From Paenibacillus agaridevorans (GTDB taxonomy: Bacteria; Bacillota; Bacilli; Paenibacillales; Paenibacillaceae), in assembly GCF_003112455.1 (NCBI RefSeq), contig NZ_BDQX01000281.1, positions 26,752 through 59,138 on the forward strand: a stretch of 32,387 nucleotides of DNA. The letters run 5' to 3'. Positions within the stretch are counted from its first letter, which is position 1; each line of letters begins with the position of its first letter. The notes under the pieces are model-generated. The model was given only the letters and a program-made list of their open reading frames with translations, did no database searches and had not been told where the DNA came from. The position numbers were made by a program, and so were the translations under genes. This document shows positions 1 to 8,800 of this stretch, one piece after another.

Positions 1-64
1 GTTTCACCTTGATTTTAGAAAAGTAACTTCGTGCGAAAGCAGCACTTATCGTGCCAATCGATTA

Positions 65-94
65 TTGAGAGCGTTTACGTTTGTTGACTATACT
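65..94 (+). promoter_or_regulatory. Candidate sigma-A promoter overlapped by a cre-like site
   Basis: TTGAGA (65-70) and TATACT (89-94) are separated by 18 bases and each matches the sigma-A consensus at five of six positions. The stretch 65-79 (TTGAGAGCGTTTACG) resembles the CcpA catabolite-responsive element, with two departures from the usual fixed positions. It covers the -35 box and part of the spacer, the geometry of CcpA repression. It lies directly upstream of a sugar transporter operon. Bases 1-64 hold nothing else I recognise. Promoter and operator are both inferred from pattern alone. Confidence 0.45.
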
Positions 95-139
95 TATTTC
101 AGGTTCATGAATCAACTTTCGCATCAAGGAGGAAAACAT

Positions 140-1048
140 GTGGTGAAATGGTCTTGGATAAGGTGGAAAGCGCTGCTGCCACTTTACTTCTTCCTTATTC
201 CCGGAATCGTGCTGGTTATTTTGTTCAATTACATTCCGCTGCTGGGCTTGCAGATCGCCTTTAAGGATTACGGCTTCAGAGAAGGCGTCTGGGGCAGTCC
301 CTGGGTGGGGTTGCAGAACTTTAAGGAATTTGCGGCGAGCGCCGATTTCTGGCGGGCGACCGGCAATACATTTCTGCTCACGGGGCTGAGATTGGCGCTG
401 GTTTTTCCAACAACGATACTGTTCGCGCTGCTTATTAACGAAATTCGATCCTTTGCCTTCAAGCGGTTTGTCCAAACGATGAGCTATTTGCCGCATTTCA
501 TTTCCTGGATTGTCGTTATCGGGTTTCTGGATGCCTTTCTGTCGCTGGACAGCGGCGGAGCCAATTCGATGCTCAGAAGCATCGGCTTGCAGCCGGTTCC
601 CTTTATGGGCTCCGAGGCATGGTTCAGGCCGATATTTCTGCTGAGCGGGATGTGGAAGGAGCTGGGCTGGGGCACGATCCTGTATCTGGCAGCGATTGCC
701 GGCATCAATCCGGCATTGTACGAAGCCGCTTCGATGGATGGAGCAGGCCGTTGGCGCCAGATGTGGAGCATTACGCTGCCATGCATTTTGCCGATTATTT
801 CCATCGTTTTTATTTTGCAGATCCCGAGTCTGCTCAGCGCAGGCATCGACCAGATTTATCCGATGATTAATCCGGCCAACATCGGAGTGGCCGAGGTAAT
901 CGATACGTACATTTTGCGGCTGGGTATCGGCCAGGCCCAATATTCGATGACAACCGCTATCGGGCTCGTAACTAGCGTCATGGCTACCGCCTTGCTGCTG
1001 GGCAGCAACTATTTGTCGAAACGGGCGGGAGGAGAAGGCATATGGTAG
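140..1048 (+). CDS. Sugar ABC transporter permease, LplB type (CUT1 family)
   Basis: Integral membrane subunit of a carbohydrate importer. The N-terminal part has a long hydrophobic helix after LLPLYFF, and further hydrophobic spans follow. The cytoplasmic EAA loop that docks the ATPase is clear near residue 195 (EAASMDGAG, then R and a proline-ended helix). I chose GTG at 140 because AAGGAGG at 126-132 sits seven bases before it. An ATG at 107 and a TTG at 65 are in frame, but the TTG falls in the probable promoter. This gives 302 residues, normal for LplB. Its stop overlaps the start of the second permease. LplB-type systems normally have no dedicated ATPase and use a shared MsmX-like one, and none is encoded here. 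The substrate is not evident. Oligosaccharides from plant or microbial glycans are usual for the family. Confidence 0.9.
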   Translation: MVKWSWIRWKALLPLYFFLIPGIVLVILFNYIPLLGLQIAFKDYGFREGVWGSPWVGLQNFKEFAASADFWRATGNTFLLTGLRLALVFPTTILFALLINEIRSFAFKRFVQTMSYLPHFISWIVVIGFLDAFLSLDSGGANSMLRSIGLQPVPFMGSEAWFRPIFLLSGMWKELGWGTILYLAAIAGINPALYEAASMDGAGRWRQMWSITLPCILPIISIVFILQIPSLLSAGIDQIYPMINPANIGVAEVIDTYILRLGIGQAQYSMTTAIGLVTSVMATALLLGSNYLSKRAGGEGIW

Positions 1049-1965
1049 AAGGACGCCGAGGGCTTGGCCAGACGTTTAGCAATCGTACATTTACAGTCGT
1101 GAACACGCTTTGCATGCTGCTCTTTTCGTTCCTGTGCGCTTATCCCATGTGGTACATTCTGGTGCTGTCGTTCAACGAGGGACAAGATGCCTTGATGGGC
1201 GGGATTTATTGGTGGCCGCGCGAATTTACGTTGGGCAACTATATCGTGGTGCTGTCCAACAGCATTATCGCCAACGCCTTCTGGATCAGCGTGCTGCGGA
1301 CGGTCATCGGCACGGTTGGCTCTTTGTTGGTCACCTCCATGGTCGCTTATGCGCTGTCGCGCTCGGAGCTGCCGGGCCGCAGGCCGATTACGCTCTTTTT
1401 TCTGCTCATCATGCTGTTTAGCGGGGGACTTATCCCTTTCTATATCCAATTGATCCAATTAAATCTGATCAACACGTTTTGGGTTTACATTTTTCCGAGC
1501 CTGTTTAGCGTATGGAACATGCTTGTCATGCGCACGTCGTTTCGAAGCAACATCCCGGAATCGGTCGTGGAGTCGATGAAAATTGACGGTGCAGGTTATG
1601 TGCGGATTTATTTTACGCTAATATTGCCGTATTCGATGCCGCTGCTGGCCGCCCTGGGATTGTTTACGGCAGTCGGCCACTGGAATGACTGGTTTACCGG
1701 CGCGTTCTACGTCCAGGACATCAACTTGCAGCCGCTGCCTACCTATTTGCAGCGCGTGATGAGCTCGGTGGAGGCGTCCAATATGATCAGCGCCAGCCAG
1801 ATAAATGCCGCCCGCGAGGCAAGCATGTACAATCCGGCGGCGGTAACGACCAAGTCGGTCCGCATGGCGACGATTATGCTGACGACGCTGCCCATTTTGC
1901 TCGTGTACCCGTTTTTGCAGCGTTATTTTGTCAAAGGCGTATTGATCGGTTCGGTAAAAGAGTAA
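1042..1965 (+). CDS. Sugar ABC transporter permease, YtcP/AraQ type (CUT1 family)
   Basis: Second membrane subunit of the same importer, 307 residues. It begins with a short cytoplasmic arm and a hydrophobic helix (TLCMLLFSFLCAYPMWY), has the typical NAFWISVLRTVIGT segment, and carries the EAA-loop equivalent ESMKIDGAG followed by a proline-rich helix. It ends in the usual KGVLIGSVKE tail of this subfamily. GGAGGAG just before the ATG serves as ribosome binding site, and the start overlaps the previous stop by seven bases, so translation is probably coupled. Together with the upstream permease it should form the heterodimeric channel. Confidence in family is high; substrate is unknown. Confidence 0.9.
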   Translation: MVEGRRGLGQTFSNRTFTVVNTLCMLLFSFLCAYPMWYILVLSFNEGQDALMGGIYWWPREFTLGNYIVVLSNSIIANAFWISVLRTVIGTVGSLLVTSMVAYALSRSELPGRRPITLFFLLIMLFSGGLIPFYIQLIQLNLINTFWVYIFPSLFSVWNMLVMRTSFRSNIPESVVESMKIDGAGYVRIYFTLILPYSMPLLAALGLFTAVGHWNDWFTGAFYVQDINLQPLPTYLQRVMSSVEASNMISASQINAAREASMYNPAAVTTKSVRMATIMLTTLPILLVYPFLQRYFVKGVLIGSVKE

Positions 1966-2033
1966 GCGCAATACGCGCTGCAAGCAAGACAATCGCCAAT
2001 GGTATAGCCGGATAGCCGGGGAGCCACTATGAT

Positions 2034-2056
2034 AATGATGCAGGGCCCGCAGCATT
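2034..2056 (+). other. Candidate hairpin between permease and binding-protein genes
   Basis: AATGATGC (2034-2041) can pair with GCAGCATT (2049-2056) apart from one A-G mismatch, around a seven-base loop. It lies in the 157-base spacer between the second permease and the lipoprotein gene. Such hairpins can protect or process mRNA so the binding protein is made in excess. This one has no U-run, so it is not an obvious terminator. Confidence 0.3.
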
Positions 2057-2122
2057 GTCGCGCTAGGTTTGCTCCGGATGATGCCGATTATATAAAGAAG
2101 ATTACGTAAAGGGGACGCACAC

Positions 2123-3901
2123 ATGAGAAAACGCGCACAACAATATTTGCTTAAAAGCATTGTGTTTGGACTTGTCATCTCGCTTATGGCCGCATGTACT
2201 TCCAACAACAATAATCCCGCAACGGGCAATGCCACCGCCGAGCCCAAGGGACAGGAAAGCAGCGCGCCGGCCGTCAAAGAAAAGTATACGCTTTATCATC
2301 CGCACCAAACGACGCCGATTGACCTTAACGGCCCCGTTACTAAAGAAGTATTGGCAAAGATGGGCATCGAATTTGAAAAAATCGAGATTGGCAACGGCAG
2401 CGATATTGCCCAGCAAGTCAACTTGAAGCTGGTCGGCGGAAGTTTCCCGAATGCCATTATTTTGAGTCCCGAGAGCCCGATCTGGTCCAGACTGATTGAC
2501 GAAGACCGATTGCTGCCGCTCGACGATTATTTCAATCAGCCTGACGAATATCCGAATCTGGCGAAAATCGACAAACGCATCATCGACAACTGGCGCGCGA
2601 CCGATGGCCATATTTATTTTGTACCGATGGGCTACGAGCCGAAACCGGAGGAGCCTTCGGCATGGCAGGGCAACGCGCAGGGATTGTGGATTCAGAGCGG
2701 TCTGGCGGAGAAGGCGGGTCTTACCGTGGACAGCCTTGGCACAATAGAAGGCTTTGAGGCGTACCTGACCGCCGTAAAGCAGTTGAAGGATTCGCAAGGC
2801 CGCGATCTGATTCCGTTGTCGCTCGGCGGAGAAAACTTTGCCGGCCTGGAATATGTCATGTCGATGTTCGGCGTGGTGGCATGGAACGAGGCCGGTGACG
2901 GCACGCAAGTGCCCGACTATCGAACGGAAGGCTTCAAACGCGGCTTTCAATGGCTGAACAAGATGCATCTGCAAGGATTGCTAGATCCGGAAACGGCGTT
3001 CCACAAACGTGATCTGTTCCTGGAAAAAACGAATTCCTTGCGTTTCAGCGCCATGATCTCCAACGGCTGGGATAGCCCGAACGCAACGATTTTGGCCAAC
3101 AATAACTTGCCATCTTCCATTACTTACAGCGAGCTGGAGAAGCAAGGTTTCCCGGAAGGCTGGTTCGTGCCGGTCAAGCTGCCGACCGTCGACAATATCA
3201 AGCCCGCCCAATACGCCAACTTTAATCCATTTGGCGGTCTGGAAACCGGCGTCGGCAAAGACACCAAAAATCCGGACGCTCTGATGAAGGGGCTGGATTG
3301 GCTCCAAACGCCGGAGGCATTTATTTTGATGGAATACGGCCTGGAATCGATGGGTGCTTACAAGATGGAAGACGGCGTAGTTGTCGTTAATCAGGATGTG
3401 TTCCAGGGACCGGAATTCTGGGGCGGCGAAGGCATGACCAACGTGACGGAAAAAGGTTTTTTCTGGTGGAAGCAACTGGGCAGTACGCTTAGCACGCATA
3501 TTCCGACTCTCGAAGCTCCGTGGATCGCCACCAACGCCATGCTGTACAAGGCGGAGCAAATCAATCAGGAGCAAGGGACATTCGGCTTGTTGCCGGCGAC
3601 TTTCCGTACAAAAGCGTTGGTCGGCGGGATGGTTGAGAAGTATACGCCGGTTCAGACCGACATTCGACTGCAATATTATGCCAAGCTGCTGCTGGCCAAG
3701 TCGGAGGCGGAATTCGAGCAAGTATACAATCAATTCCTGAGCGAGATGAAGGGGCGCGGCCACGACGAAGAAACGATCGCCGAGTTTAACGAGCAATACG
3801 CGGCTTACATGGCGACGCCTGCCGGCCAGGTGAAAATTGAGGTAACGCGATCGATGCCGCGCAACGTATTTAGCGACAAAGCGGAGGCAGTGGGCCGCTA
3901 A
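2123..3901 (+). CDS. Extracellular sugar-binding lipoprotein, LplA type
   Basis: Solute-binding protein of the importer, tethered to the outer face of the membrane. The first 25 residues are a lipoprotein signal: basic MRKR, a hydrophobic core and a lipobox LMAAC with Cys25 as the lipidated residue. A Ser/Asn/Thr/Pro-rich linker follows, then a 540-residue type 1 binding fold. At 592 residues it is longer than classic maltose-binding proteins but normal for LplA-like proteins in Paenibacillus. AAAGGGGA at 2108-2115 is the ribosome binding site. It is third in the permease-permease-binding protein order typical of LplB/YtcP/LplA operons, and the next gene follows after 25 bases, so that gene is likely cotranscribed. 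The ligand cannot be read from the sequence. Confidence 0.88.
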   Translation: MRKRAQQYLLKSIVFGLVISLMAACTSNNNNPATGNATAEPKGQESSAPAVKEKYTLYHPHQTTPIDLNGPVTKEVLAKMGIEFEKIEIGNGSDIAQQVNLKLVGGSFPNAIILSPESPIWSRLIDEDRLLPLDDYFNQPDEYPNLAKIDKRIIDNWRATDGHIYFVPMGYEPKPEEPSAWQGNAQGLWIQSGLAEKAGLTVDSLGTIEGFEAYLTAVKQLKDSQGRDLIPLSLGGENFAGLEYVMSMFGVVAWNEAGDGTQVPDYRTEGFKRGFQWLNKMHLQGLLDPETAFHKRDLFLEKTNSLRFSAMISNGWDSPNATILANNNLPSSITYSELEKQGFPEGWFVPVKLPTVDNIKPAQYANFNPFGGLETGVGKDTKNPDALMKGLDWLQTPEAFILMEYGLESMGAYKMEDGVVVVNQDVFQGPEFWGGEGMTNVTEKGFFWWKQLGSTLSTHIPTLEAPWIATNAMLYKAEQINQEQGTFGLLPATFRTKALVGGMVEKYTPVQTDIRLQYYAKLLLAKSEAEFEQVYNQFLSEMKGRGHDEETIAEFNEQYAAYMATPAGQVKIEVTRSMPRNVFSDKAEAVGR

Positions 3902-3926
3902 TTCAACATTATTAGGAGCGAAAACG

Positions 3927-5576
3927 ATGAACGAAGCCAACAATCGCGTCAATATTATCAATTTTGTCCGGGGCGTCGAGCCTCGCTTGCCAATCGATTT
4001 GCTTGATACGCTAAAGCGGGAAATTGCGCTGGTTAATCAATACGATCTGCCGGCAACCTGGCTTATTCAATATGATGCCTTGATCGATCCGCAGTTTACG
4101 GACGTATTGAAGGAGTTGGATGACCGGCACGAAATCGGCATTTGGTTTGAAGTCGTGCAGCCGCTGACCGATCGGGCCGGCCTGGCCTGGCGTGGCCGTT
4201 ATCCGTGGGATTGGCATGCGAATGTCGGGTTTTCGATCGGGTATACGCCGGATGAGCGCGTACTGTTGGCGGACTTGTTCATGGAGGAGTTCCATCGGCA
4301 ATTCGGCTATTATCCTCGGTCAGCGGGCTCCTGGTTTATGGACGCGCATCTGCTTGGCCATTTGTCCGACCGATATGGCATCGTCGCCTCCTGTAACTGC
4401 AAGGACCAATGGGGCACCGACGGTTACACGCTCTGGGGCGGTTACTACAACCAGGCGTATTACCCCAGCCGCCTAAACGGATTTATGCCAGCCCAGACGG
4501 CAGAGGGGCAAATTCCCGTGCCCGTGTTCCGCATGCTCGGCAGCGATCCTATCTACCAATATGACGCTGCCGATTACGGTTATGGTCAATCCGTCATTAC
4601 GCTCGAGCCTGTCTATACGGGAGCCGAGGGAGGAGGAGGCAATCCGGAGTGGGTGCGCTGGTTTTTCGACACCAGCTTTGGCGTGCCGCAGCTTTCCTTC
4701 GGCTACACGCAGATCGGCCAGGAGAATTCATTCGGTTGGGAGCGTATATCGGCCGGCTTGATCGACCAGATCGCTTTGCTCGCAGACTGGCAGCGCGAAG
4801 ACCGGGTACGGGTAGAAACGTTGGCGGAGTCGGGGGCGTGGTTCAAGGAAACGTATCCGGTTACGCCGGCTTCGTCGATTATCGCGCTCAAGGACTGGCG
4901 GAATTCTGGCAAGCAGTCGCTTTGGTATTGCAGCCGGTTCTACCGAGTCAATCTGCTAAAGGATGGGGCGAAATTTTGTTTGCGCGATGTCCATCTGTTC
5001 GACGAAAACTACGAGGAGCGTTATCTGCGGGATGTGTGCGAGACCGAGGAATGTTGGTACGATACGTTGCCGGTCATGGACGCCGGCAGATGGACGGACG
5101 GGCAAGTCCGGCCCGGCATTGTGCCGGTCGTGCGAAACGAGAACGGCGAGTTTTCGCCTGCGGAAGTGGATAGACTCGAACGAGTCGAAGCCGACGGCGA
5201 CCGATTGGCGCTGGCGCTGATCCTCGCGGACGGAACGGAGATGGCGATTGCCATGGAGGAACGGTCGATTACGATTCGGTCGGACTTCCCGGACTGGGGC
5301 CTGCAGCTGGTTTGGGGCAACGCTACGGCAGAGATCCATTACTCGGCTGATCGGATCAAGTATATGTACGAAGGCATGTCCTACGGCGTGGACGTACAAG
5401 GGGCTATGCTGATCGAAGATCTAGTGGAGACGAAGGACCGCAAGTTCGCATCAGCTGAGGACAACCTAATGAAGACGCAGGATAGCGCGGTCGCAATAGC
5501 TGCAGACGATGTCCATGCGACTTCCGGTTCCCTGTTTATCCTCGCTCAAGGCAATACAGTTTCGTTACGTTTCTAG
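3927..5576 (+). CDS. NodB/glycosidase-like protein of uncertain function
   Basis: 549 residues, no signal peptide, so probably cytoplasmic. The N-terminal ~200 residues read like a (beta/alpha) barrel of the polysaccharide-deacetylase or GH38/GH57 type: a strand-like NIINFVRGVEP, PATWLIQYDAL near residue 45, then the pattern DDRHEIGIWFEV near residue 70, which resembles the NodB HEIG motif. A later part is rich in Trp, Tyr and Gly (DGYTLWGGYYNQAYYP), and the C-terminal ~200 residues look like beta-sandwich. I cannot assign a catalytic pair with confidence. AGGAGC lies eight to nine bases before the ATG. It follows the binding-protein gene by 25 bases and probably acts on the imported sugar. 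A sugar deacetylase or retaining glycosidase are both possible. Confidence 0.5.
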   Translation: MNEANNRVNIINFVRGVEPRLPIDLLDTLKREIALVNQYDLPATWLIQYDALIDPQFTDVLKELDDRHEIGIWFEVVQPLTDRAGLAWRGRYPWDWHANVGFSIGYTPDERVLLADLFMEEFHRQFGYYPRSAGSWFMDAHLLGHLSDRYGIVASCNCKDQWGTDGYTLWGGYYNQAYYPSRLNGFMPAQTAEGQIPVPVFRMLGSDPIYQYDAADYGYGQSVITLEPVYTGAEGGGGNPEWVRWFFDTSFGVPQLSFGYTQIGQENSFGWERISAGLIDQIALLADWQREDRVRVETLAESGAWFKETYPVTPASSIIALKDWRNSGKQSLWYCSRFYRVNLLKDGAKFCLRDVHLFDENYEERYLRDVCETEECWYDTLPVMDAGRWTDGQVRPGIVPVVRNENGEFSPAEVDRLERVEADGDRLALALILADGTEMAIAMEERSITIRSDFPDWGLQLVWGNATAEIHYSADRIKYMYEGMSYGVDVQGAMLIEDLVETKDRKFASAEDNLMKTQDSAVAIAADDVHATSGSLFILAQGNTVSLRF

Positions 5577-5620
5577 GCGATAGATCGTTGACTTCAGTTT
5601 AATGACCCGGCCGAGGGAAT

Positions 5621-5757
5621 TCTGACGGCCATGAGCGCCTTAGATATGTTTTTTTCCGTCATCACGATTCTAACGGTCAAATCAGAGCATTAGCGCGTCA
5701 AAAGTGGCGAAATTCCGTCCGTTTGGTGATGCAAGCGTCTCTCATGGCCGTTAGATA
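5621..5757. repeat. Repeated TCTRACGGYCA motifs in intergenic spacer
   Basis: The 232-base gap before the SLH enzyme holds three versions of one motif: TCTGACGGCCATGAG at 5621-5635, TCTAACGGTCA at 5669-5679, and on the other strand ATCTAACGGCCATGAG, read from 5757 back to 5742. The first and third form an 11-bp perfect inverted repeat (5625-5635 with 5742-5752) about 106 bases apart. They could be operators for a regulator of the downstream surface enzyme, or a remnant of a dispersed repeat. I see no gene or convincing promoter in the gap. Confidence 0.45.
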
Positions 5758-5808
5758 TCGGAGGATAAAGGTTTTTCAACAACCACTTGAAAGGGAGTTG
5801 TTAAATTT

Positions 5809-8800
5809 ATGAGCAAGCTGCGCAAGCTTGTTGCCGCAACCGCGGCATCGGCCATGTTTGTTTCGATGATGCCCTACGGCTTTGCCAACGGACAGACATC
5901 CCAAGACTCAGGCGGCACGAACCCGCCGACCCATCCTTTTCATATCGGAATATTTAATCCTCCGGCTCCCATTCATACGAATCAGGCGACATACGGGGAT
6001 ATTGCCGGCATGAACGTCAACTTTATCGTAGGCGGCAACAGCAATCATTATTACGATGTTAATCACAACGCGCTGGATTTGGCGGAGGCGAACGGACTGC
6101 AGATTTTGGTATCCGATGCGCGATTTGCCTGGGACGAACCAACTGTCGAACAGAACGAGGGAGAAGACAGCGTTGCGGTCAGCCAGTCGCAATCGTGGGG
6201 CCAAACCTTCTACGCTCCGAATCGGGGTTCGGATTGGGGACTCAACTATGCTACGCTCGATATCGACCAGTCGACGTGGCCAGCCAATACGAACTTGACG
6301 TTGACCTTGTACGACAGCCCGGCCAAAGGAACGACGATTGCATCGGCCTCGCTTGTTACGCCTGCTACTCCCGCCGCAGAACCTACCGTATTTTGGCTGC
6401 TGACGCGCGTGCAGATGGGGACGCAATATTATATGGAGCTAACGAGCGACAATCCGGTAAGCGCTTCACTTCGGCTTAGCGACTTGAATACGTATGGGGA
6501 TGGCGATGCCTACAGCAACGGTGTACTGGAGACGGGCAGCGATCTGGCATTTAAGGTGCTGTTTTCCGAATCCGCTTTCAAAAACGGAGGCCAGCCGTCG
6601 CTCGAAACACTGCAGCAAATCGTGGACGACTATGGCGATCATCCCGCTCTGATGGGCTACAACCTGTATGACGAGCCGAACTCCATTCTGTTGCCGCAGC
6701 TCGGCAACATGGTTAGGACGTTGCGCGGACTGGACACCGACGCTATGTCCCTGGTCAACCTTTGGCCTAGCGACGCGGACGTCAGCTTGACTGGCATGGA
6801 GTTGAATCGCGACGGTTCGGTTCTTAGCACCTCCACTCCGGTAGGACAGACCTTTACAACCAAAGCATACGAAGATGAAATTAGAACCGTGCAATGGGCG
6901 ATTCCTTACGATCAATGGGGACCGGGGGAAGCTGTCACCTTGACGTTGTACGATTCTGTGAGCAAAGGTCAGCAGTTGGCGCAGGCTACGCTTGGCGCGC
7001 CTACGTCGCAATCGTTGCATCAGACCTTCGAGCTGAACGCGGAGGTTCAACCTAACACTTCCTATTATATGGAGCTTACGCACAACGGCGGTCATGACAA
7101 TTTCTTTGGCGTATGGCGATCCGCACCGGGCGTGGAATGGTATGCCGGCGGTCAAGCCTATGCTGGCGGTAATGCCTTGACATCCGATTTCTGGCATGCC
7201 TTTAATCTGGACGTCGAACCTTTTTCCTATGAGGATTACGTCTACCGCTGGGTTAGAGCAGATCCCGATGTCATGCTGCACGATTATTATCCGTATTATT
7301 CCGACGGCACCGTATCGGATGAGTATTATAACAATTTGGAGATTGTACGGCGACAATCCTTGGCCGGCGAAATTGATTTCTGGACGTTTGTGCAGTCCGT
7401 CGGCATTGGCAATTGGCTGAGATCGCCAAGCAAAGATGATCTTCGCCACAACATCTATACGAATCTGGCTTACGGCTCAAAAGGATTGATTTATTTTACG
7501 TATTGGCATCCGGTTTACGACGGCTTTAACGGCTCCATTATCGATCCCAATGGCAATCGGAATCCATCCTACTATTGGGCGCAGGAGCTGAATGCGGAAG
7601 TGCTTGGACTGGGGGATACGCTGAACAGGCTGCAGTCGCTGGCGGTGTATCATACGGGCGCGGCTCCGGCGAAGACGAATGCGTTGCCGGGAGAGTTTTT
7701 CTGGCAGCCGGCGGATGCGCAGCAGCCATGGATTATTTCCTACTTCCGGGACGAGAACGATCGCAAGTATGTAATGGTCGTCAACCGCAACGAAAAAGGA
7801 AGCCAATCCGGCACCTTTACATTGTCGACTGCCCCTGGGAAGGTGACGGAGGTATCGAAGGCCAGCGGAGTGGAGATTGGAGCGGACTATAACTACTTAA
7901 CCGGCGTGCTGCGCGCTGGCGACTTCCTGCCAGGCGAGGGCAAATTGTTTGCGATCGACCAAATACCCGACGATTATGCTCCTGCAGCGCTCAATCAAAC
8001 AATAAACGTGCTGCAAAACCATGCTGCCGTCGGCATGCTGCAAGCGACAGATCATGAAAATGGTTCGCTCACGTATTCCATCGTTTCTAATGGACAGAAA
8101 GGAACCGTTACGATCGTCGACGCGGCTACCGGCGCGTTTACCTACACGCCAGGCACGGCGGCAGCGGGAACAGATATGTTTACATTCCGGGCAAACGACG
8201 GCAATCTGGATTCCAACATTGCAACAGTAACGATTCTTGTTACGCCGGAGCTGGCTGTAACGGTTGCTCCGGGCACGGCGACGGGCACCACCCGGATATC
8301 GGCAAACGTAGCTAGCGGGCATACGCTTGCCGTATCGCTTGAAGACGAACCCGTTCCCGTTCCGTCTGTTGGGGGGAATGTAGAGCAAGAAACAGCCAAT
8401 GCCGTGACATCCACGGCTGGTTTCGAAATTGGCGCGGCGACTGCCGGCAAACATATCGCGGCCTATGAGTTGGATCCCCTTGGACGAGTGGTGAAGTTCG
8501 CTTCCTTCGAGCTGTCGGCCAGCCATATCAAGCAAGGCGGCGGAAGCGAATACGTATATATTCCTGTTAACGGCGGCGGTTCGGGACAAAACGATCCAAA
8601 GGAAACAGACCCTTCCAAGGAGACAGATCCGTCGGAGGAACCGGGTAATACGGATTCGGAGCAGTCGAATCCCTCCACGGGCGGTCAGCGCGACTTCCAT
8701 GACGTCGACCAGCACTGGGCTTATCGAGCTATTGTTTCGGCTCGGGAGAACGGAATTATTGATGGTTATACGGATGGGTCCTTTAGACCGGATCGGCAAG

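Noticed and set aside
62..940. 292-codon minus-strand ORF opposite the first permease
   Set aside because: Its translation is Gln/Asn/Arg-rich with no domain, and the opposite strand has a clear permease with membrane helices and an EAA loop.
2981..3961. 326-codon minus-strand ORF opposite the binding-protein gene
   Set aside because: Composition is Arg/Leu/Gln-rich without motifs; it is the mirror of a well-supported lipoprotein gene.
6466..7449. 327-codon minus-strand ORF inside the SLH gene
   Set aside because: No ribosome binding site or recognisable domain, and it overlaps the coding strand fully.
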